This document shows, piece after piece, positions 27,711-35,232 of a stretch of DNA of 64,000 bases. Made by a program: the position numbers and the translations under genes. The stretch is from contig CBDFHU010000014.1 of NCBI GenBank assembly GCA_965247375.1, forward strand, positions 1 to 64,000. Reading direction: 5' to 3'. The DNA is from Arsenicibacter sp965247375. GTDB lineage: Bacteria; Bacteroidota; Bacteroidia; Cytophagales; Spirosomataceae. The notes under the pieces were generated by a model. The model saw nothing but the letters and a program-made list of their open reading frames with translations. It was not told where the DNA came from and ran no database searches. Numbering within the stretch: position 1 is the first letter of the stretch; every line of letters begins with the position of its first letter.

Positions 27711-28838
27711 TTACGCCAGACTGTCCAGCGCCTGCGCCAGATCAGCGATCAGATCGTCTGCGTGTTCGAGACCAATGGAGACCCGCAGCAGGTTGACAGG
27801 AGTTGCCGTGTTTGGCCCTTCCACCGATGCACGATGCTCGATGAGGCTTTCGACACCGCCGAGGCTGGTTGCTCTGGCAAACAGGGCCAGCTTACCGACA
27901 AAACGCAGCGCCTCTGCCGCACCGCCTTTAATCTGCACCGACAGCATCGCCCCCGGTGCTTGCATTTGCCGGCTTGCCAACTCAACTGACGGATGGCTGT
28001 CGAGCCCCGGATAATGGACAGCTTCCACTTGCGGATGCGTTTGCAGAAAACGGGCAATCCGTCCGGCACTTTCTGACTGCGCCCGCACACGGACCGCCAG
28101 TGTTTTGATTCCCCGCATCACCAGCCAGCAATCAAACGGGGCCGGAACCGCCCCGGAAAGGCTTTGCAACAGACGGACCCGTTGCGCCAGTTCGTCATCC
28201 TGTTTGAAGATTAAGGCTCCGCCTAACACATCGCTGTGGCCGCTGAGGTACTTCGTCGTCGAATGCATGACCACATCGCAGCCCAGCGCCAGCGGCTGTT
28301 GCAGCACCGGCGTTGCCCAGGTATTGTCGCAGACGCAAATAGCGCCGACACTGTGCGCCAGGTCGGCTACCGCCTGTAAATCGGTAATCCGTAGCATGGG
28401 GTTTGACGGCGTTTCGGTCCAGACAACCCGTGTATTTTCGTGAATCGCCCGCCGGACGTCAGCCAGATCGGTCATGTCGACCTTGGTGTAGGTCAGCCCC
28501 CACGGATGAAACACCTGCTCAAGCAGGGCAGGCGTGCCGTAATAGGCATCGGCAGCAATCACCACATGATCACCGGGGCGCAGGGCCTGAAACAGGGTCA
28601 TGGCAGCGGCCTGCCCCGACCCGAAGGCCATTGCGACAGCTCCGCCATCCAGTGCCGCCAGTGCTTTCTCAAGCGCTTCACGGTTTGGGTTATTGGCGCG
28701 GCTATACAGGTAGGGGCCAGCCAGCTCATAATCCTCGTTACGCGCAAAGGTTGTTGACAGGTAAACCGGCGGGATTACCGCCCCTGTTACGGGGTCGGGC
28801 TGATGAGTCGCCTGAAGGGCAAGGGTATCGAAATGCAT
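27711..28838 (-). CDS. Cystathionine gamma-synthase/lyase family PLP enzyme
   Basis: 375 residues. Cys/Met-metabolism PLP family: opening HFDTLALQATHQPDPVTGAV, then IPPVYLSTTFA, YSRANNPNREALEKALAALD, GSGQAAAMTLFQ, the YYGT PLP contact, DNTWATPVLQQPL and the PLP lysine in STTKYLSGHSD. Whether it makes cystathionine (MetB) or cleaves it (MetC/Cgl) cannot be decided. The start at 28838 is well supported; frame upstream to 29003 has no family similarity. Confidence 0.92.
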   Translation of the reverse strand: MHFDTLALQATHQPDPVTGAVIPPVYLSTTFARNEDYELAGPYLYSRANNPNREALEKALAALDGGAVAMAFGSGQAAAMTLFQALRPGDHVVIAADAYYGTPALLEQVFHPWGLTYTKVDMTDLADVRRAIHENTRVVWTETPSNPMLRITDLQAVADLAHSVGAICVCDNTWATPVLQQPLALGCDVVMHSTTKYLSGHSDVLGGALIFKQDDELAQRVRLLQSLSGAVPAPFDCWLVMRGIKTLAVRVRAQSESAGRIARFLQTHPQVEAVHYPGLDSHPSVELASRQMQAPGAMLSVQIKGGAAEALRFVGKLALFARATSLGGVESLIEHRASVEGPNTATPVNLLRVSIGLEHADDLIADLAQALDSLA

Positions 28839-28889
28839 GATCTTTATGGCTGATTTTTTGTTAGTATTGTATGAACAAACTAATGAGTT

Positions 28890-29195
28890 ATGGTACTGCC
28901 CATTAATCTGCCCCAACAAGATGGCCGATTCACTGATGACGAATTTTTCAATTTCTGTCAGATGAATCCAAAGCTGCGCATTGAGCGTGATGAGCACGGC
29001 CAAATTTATATAAATATGCCTACCGGACTTGAAACAAGCTTTATAAATTCAGGTTTAATCACGGAAGTGACCCTCTGGAACCGGCAAACCCGCTCAGGTC
29101 GCGTTTCTGATTCGAATGGCGGCTATACCTTACCGGATACCTCAATGCGTGCGCCGGATGTGGCCTGGGTCAGTAACGATCTGCTTAACGAATAG
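28890..29195 (+). pseudogene. Truncated Uma2-family (DUF820) protein
   Basis: 101 residues matching only the N-terminal half of Uma2 family proteins (usually about 190): FTDDEFFNFCQMNPKLRIER, then the IYINMPTGLETS and TLPDTSMRAPDVAWVSNDLL stretches. The catalytic half, with the CPDFVVEL-type core and the Lys/Asp residues of the restriction-endonuclease fold, is missing and no frame nearby supplies it. Probably a remnant left by a deletion. The promoter and operator of the next gene follow directly. Confidence 0.7.
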
Positions 29196-29254
29196 CAGGC
29201 GCCTCCCGTTCGCCGATTCCTTATTTCCGACATTGATTAAATGAGCAAACGCCG

Positions 29255-29308
29255 TTGCAGGAAACCGGCGAATGCTTACATTTACACCAAATTCGTATGC
29301 ATGCATAC
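29255..29308 (+). promoter_or_regulatory. Promoter with palindromic operator for the ECH1/DECR1 pair
   Basis: TTGCAG (29255-29260), 16-base spacer, TACATTTA (29277-29284, seven of eight to TAnnTTTG in its key bases), then the perfect palindrome GTATGC-AT-GCATAC (29295-29308) at the expected start of transcription, 13 bases before the ATG. The same half sites fill the promoter spacer at 17485-17502. A repressor site is the natural reading. Confidence 0.65.
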
Positions 29309-29321
29309 TATACTAAATCCT

Positions 29322-30128
29322 ATGACGTATCAATCCCTTTCTCTGAACCTTACGGATGGGGTTATGACCTTAACATTGCTCGGCCCCGGTAAAGGAAATG
29401 CCATGGGGCCTGAGTTTTGGGACGAACTCCCGAAAGCCATGGACGACATCACAGCCATGCCTGATGTACGGTGTCTGCTTATCCGGGGCAGTGGCGATCA
29501 TTTCAGCTATGGACTCGATATACTCCGAATGTTCCCGACACTGGCCGATATGACTACCGGTACCGTTCTGGCCGATAAGCGGCTCAAACTCATGCGTCAG
29601 ATCCGGCACATGCAGTCGGGTTTCCTGAAAATGCACACGGCACCCTTTCCGGTTATTGCGGCCGTACATGGCTGGTGCATCGGGGGTGGCGTGAATATGA
29701 TTTCGGCGGCCGACATCCGGCTTTGCTCCCGCGACGCCCGGTTCAGCCTGCGCGAAGCCCGTCTCGCTATTACGCCCGACATCGGCGGTTTGCAGTGGCT
29801 GCCCCGCATCATCGGAGAGGGTTATACCCGCGAACTGGCCTTTACCGCCAAAGACATTGACGCTGCCTTAGCCGAAAAAATGCGGCTGGTTAATCACGTT
29901 TACGAAACACCCGACGAGCTCTTTACCGAAGCCATGAGCATGGCCCGCCAAATCGCGGGCAACTCAGCCGCGGCCGTACAGGGTGCCAAGGCTGTATTGA
30001 ACTACAGCCTGGATAAATCCATCGAAGACGGTCTGCAATATGTAGCCACCTGGAACGCCTCTCAACTCCAGTCCCGCGACTTTCAGGAGGTGATGCAGGC
30101 AGGATTAACTAAAAGAGCGAAAGAGTGA
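29322..30128 (+). CDS. Crotonase-family protein, ECH1-like dienoyl-CoA isomerase
   Basis: 268 residues. Crotonase fold with the oxyanion-hole region VHGWCIGGGVNMISAADIRL, the conserved LREARLAITPDIGG, and near the C-terminus YVATWNASQLQSRDF, which resembles delta3,5-delta2,4-dienoyl-CoA isomerase (ECH1) rather than ordinary hydratases. Of the three acidic residues known in ECH1, the Glu (in LREA) and last Asp (in TPDIGG) are kept; the first is Asn here (GGGVN). The next gene is DECR1-like, supporting a role in unsaturated fatty-acid oxidation. The start at 29322 follows the operator; the ATG at 29241 would place operator and promoter inside the gene. Its last residues lie in a repeat. Confidence 0.88.
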   Translation: MTYQSLSLNLTDGVMTLTLLGPGKGNAMGPEFWDELPKAMDDITAMPDVRCLLIRGSGDHFSYGLDILRMFPTLADMTTGTVLADKRLKLMRQIRHMQSGFLKMHTAPFPVIAAVHGWCIGGGVNMISAADIRLCSRDARFSLREARLAITPDIGGLQWLPRIIGEGYTRELAFTAKDIDAALAEKMRLVNHVYETPDELFTEAMSMARQIAGNSAAAVQGAKAVLNYSLDKSIEDGLQYVATWNASQLQSRDFQEVMQAGLTKRAKE

Positions 30129-30241
30129 GCGGCTGTGCCGCTAAAGAGTGAACACGACATACATTGCAACTCCTCTTTCACCATAGTGGCCGATACGCAC
30201 GCTGATTTTCGCTCTTTCACTCTTTACCTCTTTCACTCTTT
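30112..30241. repeat. Terminal-inverted-repeat element, copy 2
   Basis: Starts AAAGAGCGAAAGAG (30112-30125) and ends CTCTTTCACTCTTT (30228-30241), with the hairpin GCGGCTGTGCCGC inside and a second TTTCACTCTTT just before the end. Same family as 26525-26683. It supplies the stop codon of the ECH1-like gene and ends five bases before the start of the DECR1-like gene. Confidence 0.82.
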
Positions 30242-30246
30242 ATAAC

Positions 30247-31134
30247 ATGACCACAGGAATGTTGCGCGAGGATGCGCTGAAAGGAAAAACCATTATTGTG
30301 ACCGGTGGAGGCACGGGCCTTGGTAAATCCATGAGCCGTTATTTCCTCCAGCTGGGTGCCAACGTCACCATCTGCAGCCGTCGTCAGGCGGTAATCGATG
30401 CCACGGCTCAGGAACTGGCCGCCGAAACGGGCGGTGAGGTGCTGGCCGTCCCCTGCGATGTCCGCAATCCGCAGGAGATTGAAAACGTGATTGCGCAGAC
30501 CATTGCCCGCTTTGGCCGCGTTGATGGGTTGCTGAACAACTCGGCAGGCAATTTCATCAGCCCGACCGAAAAACTGTCGTACAAGGCGTTTGACACCATT
30601 GTCGACATTGTGCTGCGGGGAACCTACTATTTCACGCTGGCCATCGGCAAGTACTGGATCGAGAATAAAATTCCGGGTACGGTACTGAATATTTCGACCA
30701 CCTACGCAACAACCGGATCAGGCTATGTGGTGCCATCAGCCATTGCCAAAGGCGGGGCGCTGATCATGACCAAATCACTGGCGGCGGAGTGGGGAAAATA
30801 CGGTATCCGGCTTAATTGCATTGCGCCCGGCCCGTTCCCGACCAAAGGTGCCTGGGAGCGTTTGTTTCCGGAGCCACTGGTCAAACTGATGGACCCGACC
30901 AGCCGGATACCGCTCAAACGCGTCGGCGAACACCAGGAACTGGCTAACCTGGCCGCGTTTCTGATGTCAGACTTTTCCGGCTACATTACCGGCGAAACCA
31001 TTACCATTGACGGGGGAGAGGTGCTGGCCAACGGCGAATTTAACCACCTCGAAAAAGTACCGGCCGAAATGTGGGATATGATTGGCCAAAGCATCAAGCA
31101 ATCCAATCGGGACAGTAAAAAAGAAGGACAATAG
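30247..31134 (+). CDS. 2,4-dienoyl-CoA reductase (DECR1-like short-chain dehydrogenase)
   Basis: Reduces 2,4-dienoyl-CoA with NADPH during breakdown of unsaturated fatty acids. 295-residue SDR with the cofactor motif TGGGTGLGKS, LNNSAGNFISPTE, then TTYATTGSGYVVPSAIAKGG and SLAAEWGKYGIRLN, which closely follow mitochondrial DECR1. The active-site Lys is kept; the usual SDR YxxxK is altered as in DECR1. It follows the ECH1-like gene with the repeat element filling the gap, so it is probably cotranscribed. Confidence 0.9.
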   Translation: MTTGMLREDALKGKTIIVTGGGTGLGKSMSRYFLQLGANVTICSRRQAVIDATAQELAAETGGEVLAVPCDVRNPQEIENVIAQTIARFGRVDGLLNNSAGNFISPTEKLSYKAFDTIVDIVLRGTYYFTLAIGKYWIENKIPGTVLNISTTYATTGSGYVVPSAIAKGGALIMTKSLAAEWGKYGIRLNCIAPGPFPTKGAWERLFPEPLVKLMDPTSRIPLKRVGEHQELANLAAFLMSDFSGYITGETITIDGGEVLANGEFNHLEKVPAEMWDMIGQSIKQSNRDSKKEGQ

Positions 31135-31159
31135 TAGGGGCGACCCCACGTGGTCGCCC
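31134..31159. repeat. Palindromic GTAGGGGCGACC element
   Basis: GGGCGACC (31138-31145) pairs with GGTCGCCC (31152-31159) around CCACGT. It begins on the last base of the DECR1-like stop codon and lies between convergent genes. It resembles dispersed palindromes with a GTAGGGGCGACC start that I recall from other bacteria, and may act as a terminator. Confidence 0.7.
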
Positions 31160-31192
31160 ATTTATTACCATTCAGCAGCGTACCGTTTTACC

Positions 31193-31960
31193 TTATTTCT
31201 GAGCAATATAGAAGAAATCGAGGCTACCGGCCGGATTCTGGCTGACCATATAGTCGGTATACTGAATTTCAGCAGCGAGCCCGTCCTGCTGGAGGAGGCG
31301 GTTGCGGTTCATGCGATTGGCAATGTCGTACGGAATCTGCAGCATCCAGCGCGGCAACCGGTATTGCAGATTCAGAATGTCCCAGCGGGTAAATTTCTGC
31401 ACCGACTGTTTATTCTGCTCGTAGTAAGTCATGACTTTGTTATTGCCATGAACCCCTTCCGTTTTCACGGTCGGGAAGTAGCGCAGAATCAGGTTTTTCA
31501 GTTCATCGGCCAGGTATTCCCGTACATGCCACGGATTACGGGTCAGCGAGAACGTTTTATTTACCGTCGTAAGCAACAGTTTCCCGCCCGGCTTCAAGAC
31601 ACGATACGCTTCCTTGATAAACAGGTCATCGTTTTCGATGTGCTCAATTACCTGGAAGGTAACAATATAATCAAACGTATTATCGGCTAAGCCAGCCAAA
31701 GGCGGTATATTTGCCTGAATAAAAGTCGATTGTGGATACGCTTTTTGCAGAGAAGCGATCAGCTCCTCGTTTTTGTCGATGCCGGTGTAATGATCTGCCG
31801 CCTGCGTCAGTAACTGAAGACCGCGCCCCCAGCCACAACCGATTTCCAGCACATTTCCCGAAACGATTTTAGCCGCTTCGACGTATGGAAAAAGGAGTCG
31901 CTGGTGCACCGGATTATCCGACGTAATTTCGGCAGAGGTTATTTCTGTGGTTTTATACAT
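31193..31960 (-). CDS. Class I SAM-dependent methyltransferase
   Basis: 255 residues. SAM-binding motif I is VLEIGCGWGRGLQLL, followed by YTGIDKNEELI, FDYIVTFQVIEHIEND and VLKPGGKLLLTT: the ubiquinone/cyclopropane-type Methyltransf_11 fold. Substrate unknown. The ATG at 31960 is favoured over 31990 because it begins nearer the domain. Monocistronic, convergent with the DECR1-like gene. Confidence 0.85.
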   Translation of the reverse strand: MYKTTEITSAEITSDNPVHQRLLFPYVEAAKIVSGNVLEIGCGWGRGLQLLTQAADHYTGIDKNEELIASLQKAYPQSTFIQANIPPLAGLADNTFDYIVTFQVIEHIENDDLFIKEAYRVLKPGGKLLLTTVNKTFSLTRNPWHVREYLADELKNLILRYFPTVKTEGVHGNNKVMTYYEQNKQSVQKFTRWDILNLQYRLPRWMLQIPYDIANRMNRNRLLQQDGLAAEIQYTDYMVSQNPAGSLDFFYIAQK

Positions 31961-32180
31961 AGTTTCGAGCCGGGAAACAGCGCAAATCATCTTCCGGAAT
32001 CGGTTGTCGTCCGTTGCCGGTGATTTGCAAATGAGTTCGTAAAATTACTCTTTTGTGGAGCTAAAGAAAAATCTACGGGCCAACAAGTCTATTTGACATT
32101 GTTTTTTCGTTATTGATAAACAGTTGCTTCGGACCGGCCGTGCCGACCGGGCACAATGGTCTGACACTTTTCTATTTTTT

Positions 32181-33566
32181 ATGCGTTTTTATATTTTCCT
32201 ATCGCTCATCTTGCTCGGCGCTGCCTGCAAATCGGGCAAAACAGCTCAACAAACGCAGGCCAATACACCTGGCCAGACTTTAGGTTCGAATACCCGTACC
32301 AGCAGCCGTCCGTCCGGTGGAAGCGCATCGGACAGCCGCCCCCTGGCACGTCCTTCGTCTGTTTTGCCAAACAGTACTTCCGCGTCCGCACCGGCTGCTC
32401 CTGCTGCCGACTGGGCCGTTACGTCGATTAAGGGCAAATTTCTCATCATTGACTCAACCAGTATCCGGGTGTACCTGAACCTGACCGGCCAGAAGCCTGA
32501 CGGATCACCGATTAAAACGGCCGAAGACCTTGCGGGTCATTTCCTGGTCAACTACGTTATTTACCCCGATTACAACAGCCGCGACCGCCTTGGTTACGGC
32601 AATGTACAGATTACAAATCAGGCGGTGGTTCCGAACGGCGAGTATATGACCCTGATGTTTGATATCAAACGACCTTCAGGCGCTATCAACGGCATTCTGC
32701 TGACGGAGATTACGGAAACGAATAACGGTAAAAAAGCGTTGAATGATTTACCCGTCCGGTTCCGGAGCACCAAACTCAGCGACCGCTATGCCTTGTTTGA
32801 TAAGGAAGGTAAACTCCCCTTGCTGCGCAATTACGTTAATCTGAAAGATACCGTAATTATCCGTGATGTAAACGGCACCGTTAAGCCGCTGTATACATTC
32901 CGATACCGGCATGAGTTCGAAGCCGCCTCCTCGCCGATGAACACGACCACACGGCCGGCTCCGAAAACCCTGACCGTCGATTCGTCGCTGGTCATCAATA
33001 CCAGTCAGCCGTTCCGGATGCCGTCAGAAGGGCTGTATTTTTTTCTGGAAGACTCAACAGAAACATACGGTATAGGCGTAGTAGTGGCCGACAACCGATA
33101 TCCTAAACTCACCCGTCCGGAAAAACTCGTGAAGCCGGTATTGTACATGAGTACCAGCACAGAGATTAATGAGCTGAATAATACCAAGGAAATCAAAAAG
33201 GCGTTCGACCGTTACTGGCTGAATCTGATGTCGGGCAACGAAGATATCGCCCGCCGCGCAATCCGGGCCTATTTTAACCGGGTTGAAGACGCAAACCGTT
33301 TATTTACAACCTATAAAGAAGGGTGGAAAACCGACAAGGGCATGATTTACGTCGTGCTTGGCCCGCCTGACCGCGTACAACGCAGCCGCGACCGTGAGGT
33401 GTGGGTGTATAACCGCCGGGCAAACGTTTCCGAAATCAATTTTACGTTTAATCGCAAACCGAATCAATTTGTCGAGGATCATTATGAACTGGTACGCTAT
33501 ATGGAGTATCAGCCAATCTGGTACCCGATTGTAGAAGCATGGAGAACCGGCGCAATCCGCGAATAA
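32181..33566 (+). CDS. GWxTD domain lipoprotein
   Basis: 461 residues with a lipoprotein signal peptide (MRFYIFLSLILLGAAC, lipobox Cys16), a Ser/Ala/Pro-rich linker, two beta-rich domains and a C-terminal GWxTD domain (motif in TTYKEGWKTDKGMIYVVLGP). The family is widespread in Bacteroidota and Acidobacteriota and of unknown function. The ATG at 32181 gives the signal peptide. It overlaps rlmB by 28 bases, implying translational coupling. Confidence 0.88.
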   Translation: MRFYIFLSLILLGAACKSGKTAQQTQANTPGQTLGSNTRTSSRPSGGSASDSRPLARPSSVLPNSTSASAPAAPAADWAVTSIKGKFLIIDSTSIRVYLNLTGQKPDGSPIKTAEDLAGHFLVNYVIYPDYNSRDRLGYGNVQITNQAVVPNGEYMTLMFDIKRPSGAINGILLTEITETNNGKKALNDLPVRFRSTKLSDRYALFDKEGKLPLLRNYVNLKDTVIIRDVNGTVKPLYTFRYRHEFEAASSPMNTTTRPAPKTLTVDSSLVINTSQPFRMPSEGLYFFLEDSTETYGIGVVVADNRYPKLTRPEKLVKPVLYMSTSTEINELNNTKEIKKAFDRYWLNLMSGNEDIARRAIRAYFNRVEDANRLFTTYKEGWKTDKGMIYVVLGPPDRVQRSRDREVWVYNRRANVSEINFTFNRKPNQFVEDHYELVRYMEYQPIWYPIVEAWRTGAIRE

Positions 33567-34372
33567 ATAAATCAGGACCGCAAGGTGGCGGTCGCCCCCA
33601 GTCCGGCCAGCGCCGCTACGAAGAAGAGCGTCCGCCTTCTGAGGAAATGGTGTTTGGCATCCAGTCGGTACTGGAAACGCTTCGGTCTGGCCAGCAAATC
33701 GATAAGCTCTTTATGGAAAAAGAGCTGAGTCACCCTGAAATTCAGCAACTGGCATTTCAGAATCGGGTCACGATCCAGCGGGTACCTACCGAAAAGCTCA
33801 ACCGCCTGACGCGTAAAAACCATCAGGGGGTTATCTGTTTTACGGCCGTTGTACAATACGTAAAACTATCGAACGTAATCGCTGAAGTAAACGAAGACGG
33901 CGAGACGCCGTTTATTCTGCTGCTTGACCGGATTACCGACGTCCGCAACTTCGGTGCCATCGCCCGGACGGCCGAGTGTGCCGGTGTACAGGTAATTGTG
34001 ATCCCGGGACGAGGCAATGCAGCCATCAACTCCGAGGCCATGAAAACGTCGTCGGGTGCATTGAATCACATTTCGGTTTGCCGCGAATACGACCTGGCCG
34101 ACACCATACGGTATTTGCAGAAATCAGGAATTAAAGTCGTAGCCTGTACGGAGAAATCATACCGCGATGTATTCACTACCGACCTGACCGGCCCGCTTGC
34201 GGTCATCATGGGGTCTGAAGAGAACGGGATTACACCAGAGCTGCTGGCCCTCGTCGACGGCCACGTAAAGATCCCGCTTCTGGGGAATGTCGGCTCGCTC
34301 AATGTATCGGTAGCAACGGGAGTCGTATTATATGAGGTAGTGCGCCAGCGCAGCCTTCCGGCTGTTCAGTAA
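33539..34372 (+). CDS. rlmB: 23S rRNA (guanosine-2'-O-)-methyltransferase RlmB (TrmH family)
   Basis: Methylates the ribose of a 23S rRNA guanosine (G2251 in E. coli). After a disordered basic N-terminus come the substrate-binding domain (VFGIQSVLETLRSG) and the knotted SPOUT domain with its three motifs: DVRNFGAIARTAE, AVIMGSEENGI and GNVGSLNVSVATGV. Length 277. The start overlaps the GWxTD gene; a downstream ATG at 33644 is possible. Its stop codon TAA is the first part of the inverted repeat at 34370-34448. Confidence 0.9.
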   Translation: MENRRNPRINKSGPQGGGRPQSGQRRYEEERPPSEEMVFGIQSVLETLRSGQQIDKLFMEKELSHPEIQQLAFQNRVTIQRVPTEKLNRLTRKNHQGVICFTAVVQYVKLSNVIAEVNEDGETPFILLLDRITDVRNFGAIARTAECAGVQVIVIPGRGNAAINSEAMKTSSGALNHISVCREYDLADTIRYLQKSGIKVVACTEKSYRDVFTTDLTGPLAVIMGSEENGITPELLALVDGHVKIPLLGNVGSLNVSVATGVVLYEVVRQRSLPAVQ

Positions 34373-34448
34373 TGAAAAATGGATAATGAATAATGTACAA
34401 TGGAACTTTCGCTTTCATTATACATTACTCATTATCCATTTTTCATTA
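34370..34448. repeat. Long inverted repeat of AATGGATAATG type
   Basis: The left arm (34370-34402) and right arm (34416-34448) are reverse complements at 31 of 33 positions around a 13-base loop. The arms are built from TAATGAAAAATGGATAATG-like words. It forms a 79-base stem-loop between convergent rlmB and cytochrome c genes and includes the rlmB stop codon. Confidence 0.85.
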
Positions 34449-34455
34449 TGTCAGA

Positions 34456-34797
34456 TTACTTTTTCTTGCCGCCGCCCAGTGAATTGATCCACTTGGCCAG
34501 TTTCAGCGCGTCTTCCTTAGGTACCTGCTTCATCGGAGCCATTGGGGGGTAACCCGGCCAGTTCGATGGCTTTGGCTCATAAATCAGGGCGACAATTTGA
34601 TCGTTCGTGTATTTTTTCTTCGCTACGTCTTTGTACGCCGGACCAACCAACTTCACATCAGGACGGTGGCAGGCAATACACGTATATTTTGTCATCAGGG
34701 CTTTCATATCTTCAGGAATGTTGTCCTGAGCCTGGGCATTGAATGAAAACCCGGCAAGTGTAGCCGCAGCCACTAGTACGCCAAATGCTTTTTTCAT
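34456..34797 (-). CDS. Periplasmic class I cytochrome c
   Basis: 113 residues. A signal peptide (ending FNAQAQ) is followed by the heme-attachment motif CIACH (C40, C43, H44); YPPMAPM provides the axial methionine, and the last helix is ALKLAKWINSLGGG. A small soluble monoheme electron carrier, likely for terminal oxidases or periplasmic dehydrogenases; the partner cannot be named from its neighbours. Confidence 0.9.
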   Translation of the reverse strand: MKKAFGVLVAAATLAGFSFNAQAQDNIPEDMKALMTKYTCIACHRPDVKLVGPAYKDVAKKKYTNDQIVALIYEPKPSNWPGYPPMAPMKQVPKEDALKLAKWINSLGGGKKK

Positions 34798-34865
34798 GGT
34801 AAGCTTGTAATAGGAATAACTGAAAAGAAACAGGAAAAGTGAGTCAGCAAAAATACACCCTAAAT

Positions 34866-34887
34866 GTAGAGACGCAAAATTTTGCGC
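34866..34887. repeat. Palindrome of GTAGAGACGCAA type, copy 1
   Basis: TGTAGAGACGCAAAATTTTG continues into CG; CGCAAAATTTTGCG (34873-34886) is a perfect palindrome. The right arm is cut short, because GCGCCCC replaces the expected GCGTCTCTAC. Confidence 0.7.
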
Positions 34888-34978
34888 CCCATACCTTTAT
34901 TTTCCCCGTTCATGGTATAAAGACATAATGTTTTGCCGCTTACCCCAAAAACAGGAAAATGTATCGTTTTGCCAACAC

Positions 34979-35007
34979 GTAGAGACGCAACATCTTGCGT
35001 CTCTTTT
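34979..35007. repeat. Palindrome of GTAGAGACGCAA type, copy 2
   Basis: AGAGACGCAA (34981-34990) pairs with TTGCGTCTCT (34995-35004) around CATC, with a T run after; it heads the tandem array that follows. Confidence 0.8.
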
Positions 35008-35164
35008 ACAGCAACAAGACGCAACATACACTCATTCTGCTGCAATGAGACGTAAGATACACTCACTTTGCTGCAATGAGACGCAAGATACACTCACTTT
35101 GCTGCAATGAGACGCAACATACACTCACTTTGCTGCAATGAGACGCAAGATATTGCGTCTCTAC
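35008..35164. repeat. Tandem array of a 31-bp unit, five copies
   Basis: Units begin at 35008, 35039, 35070, 35101 and 35132; the body is GCTGCAATGAGACGCAAGAT followed by ACACTCACTTT. Copies 2-4 differ at one or two bases, the first is more diverged, and the last runs into TTGCGTCTCTAC, closing a palindrome of the GTAGAGACGCAA type. Copies touch each other without spacers. The gap 34798-35232 holds only these repeats; open frames through it are translations of the array. Confidence 0.88.
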
Positions 35165-35232
35165 GGTGGTTTGACAAAAACAACCGGCTATGGTTTAATG
35201 TCTATTAAATAAGGAAACAAATTTTCTGGCTT

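Noticed and set aside
34860..35110. Open frames through the 34.9-35.1 kb region on both strands
   Set aside because: They are translations of the palindromes and tandem array and have no family resemblance or coding bias.
35008..35164. CRISPR-like array
   Set aside because: The 31-bp units touch each other with no unique spacers, and no cas genes are present; it is a plain tandem repeat.
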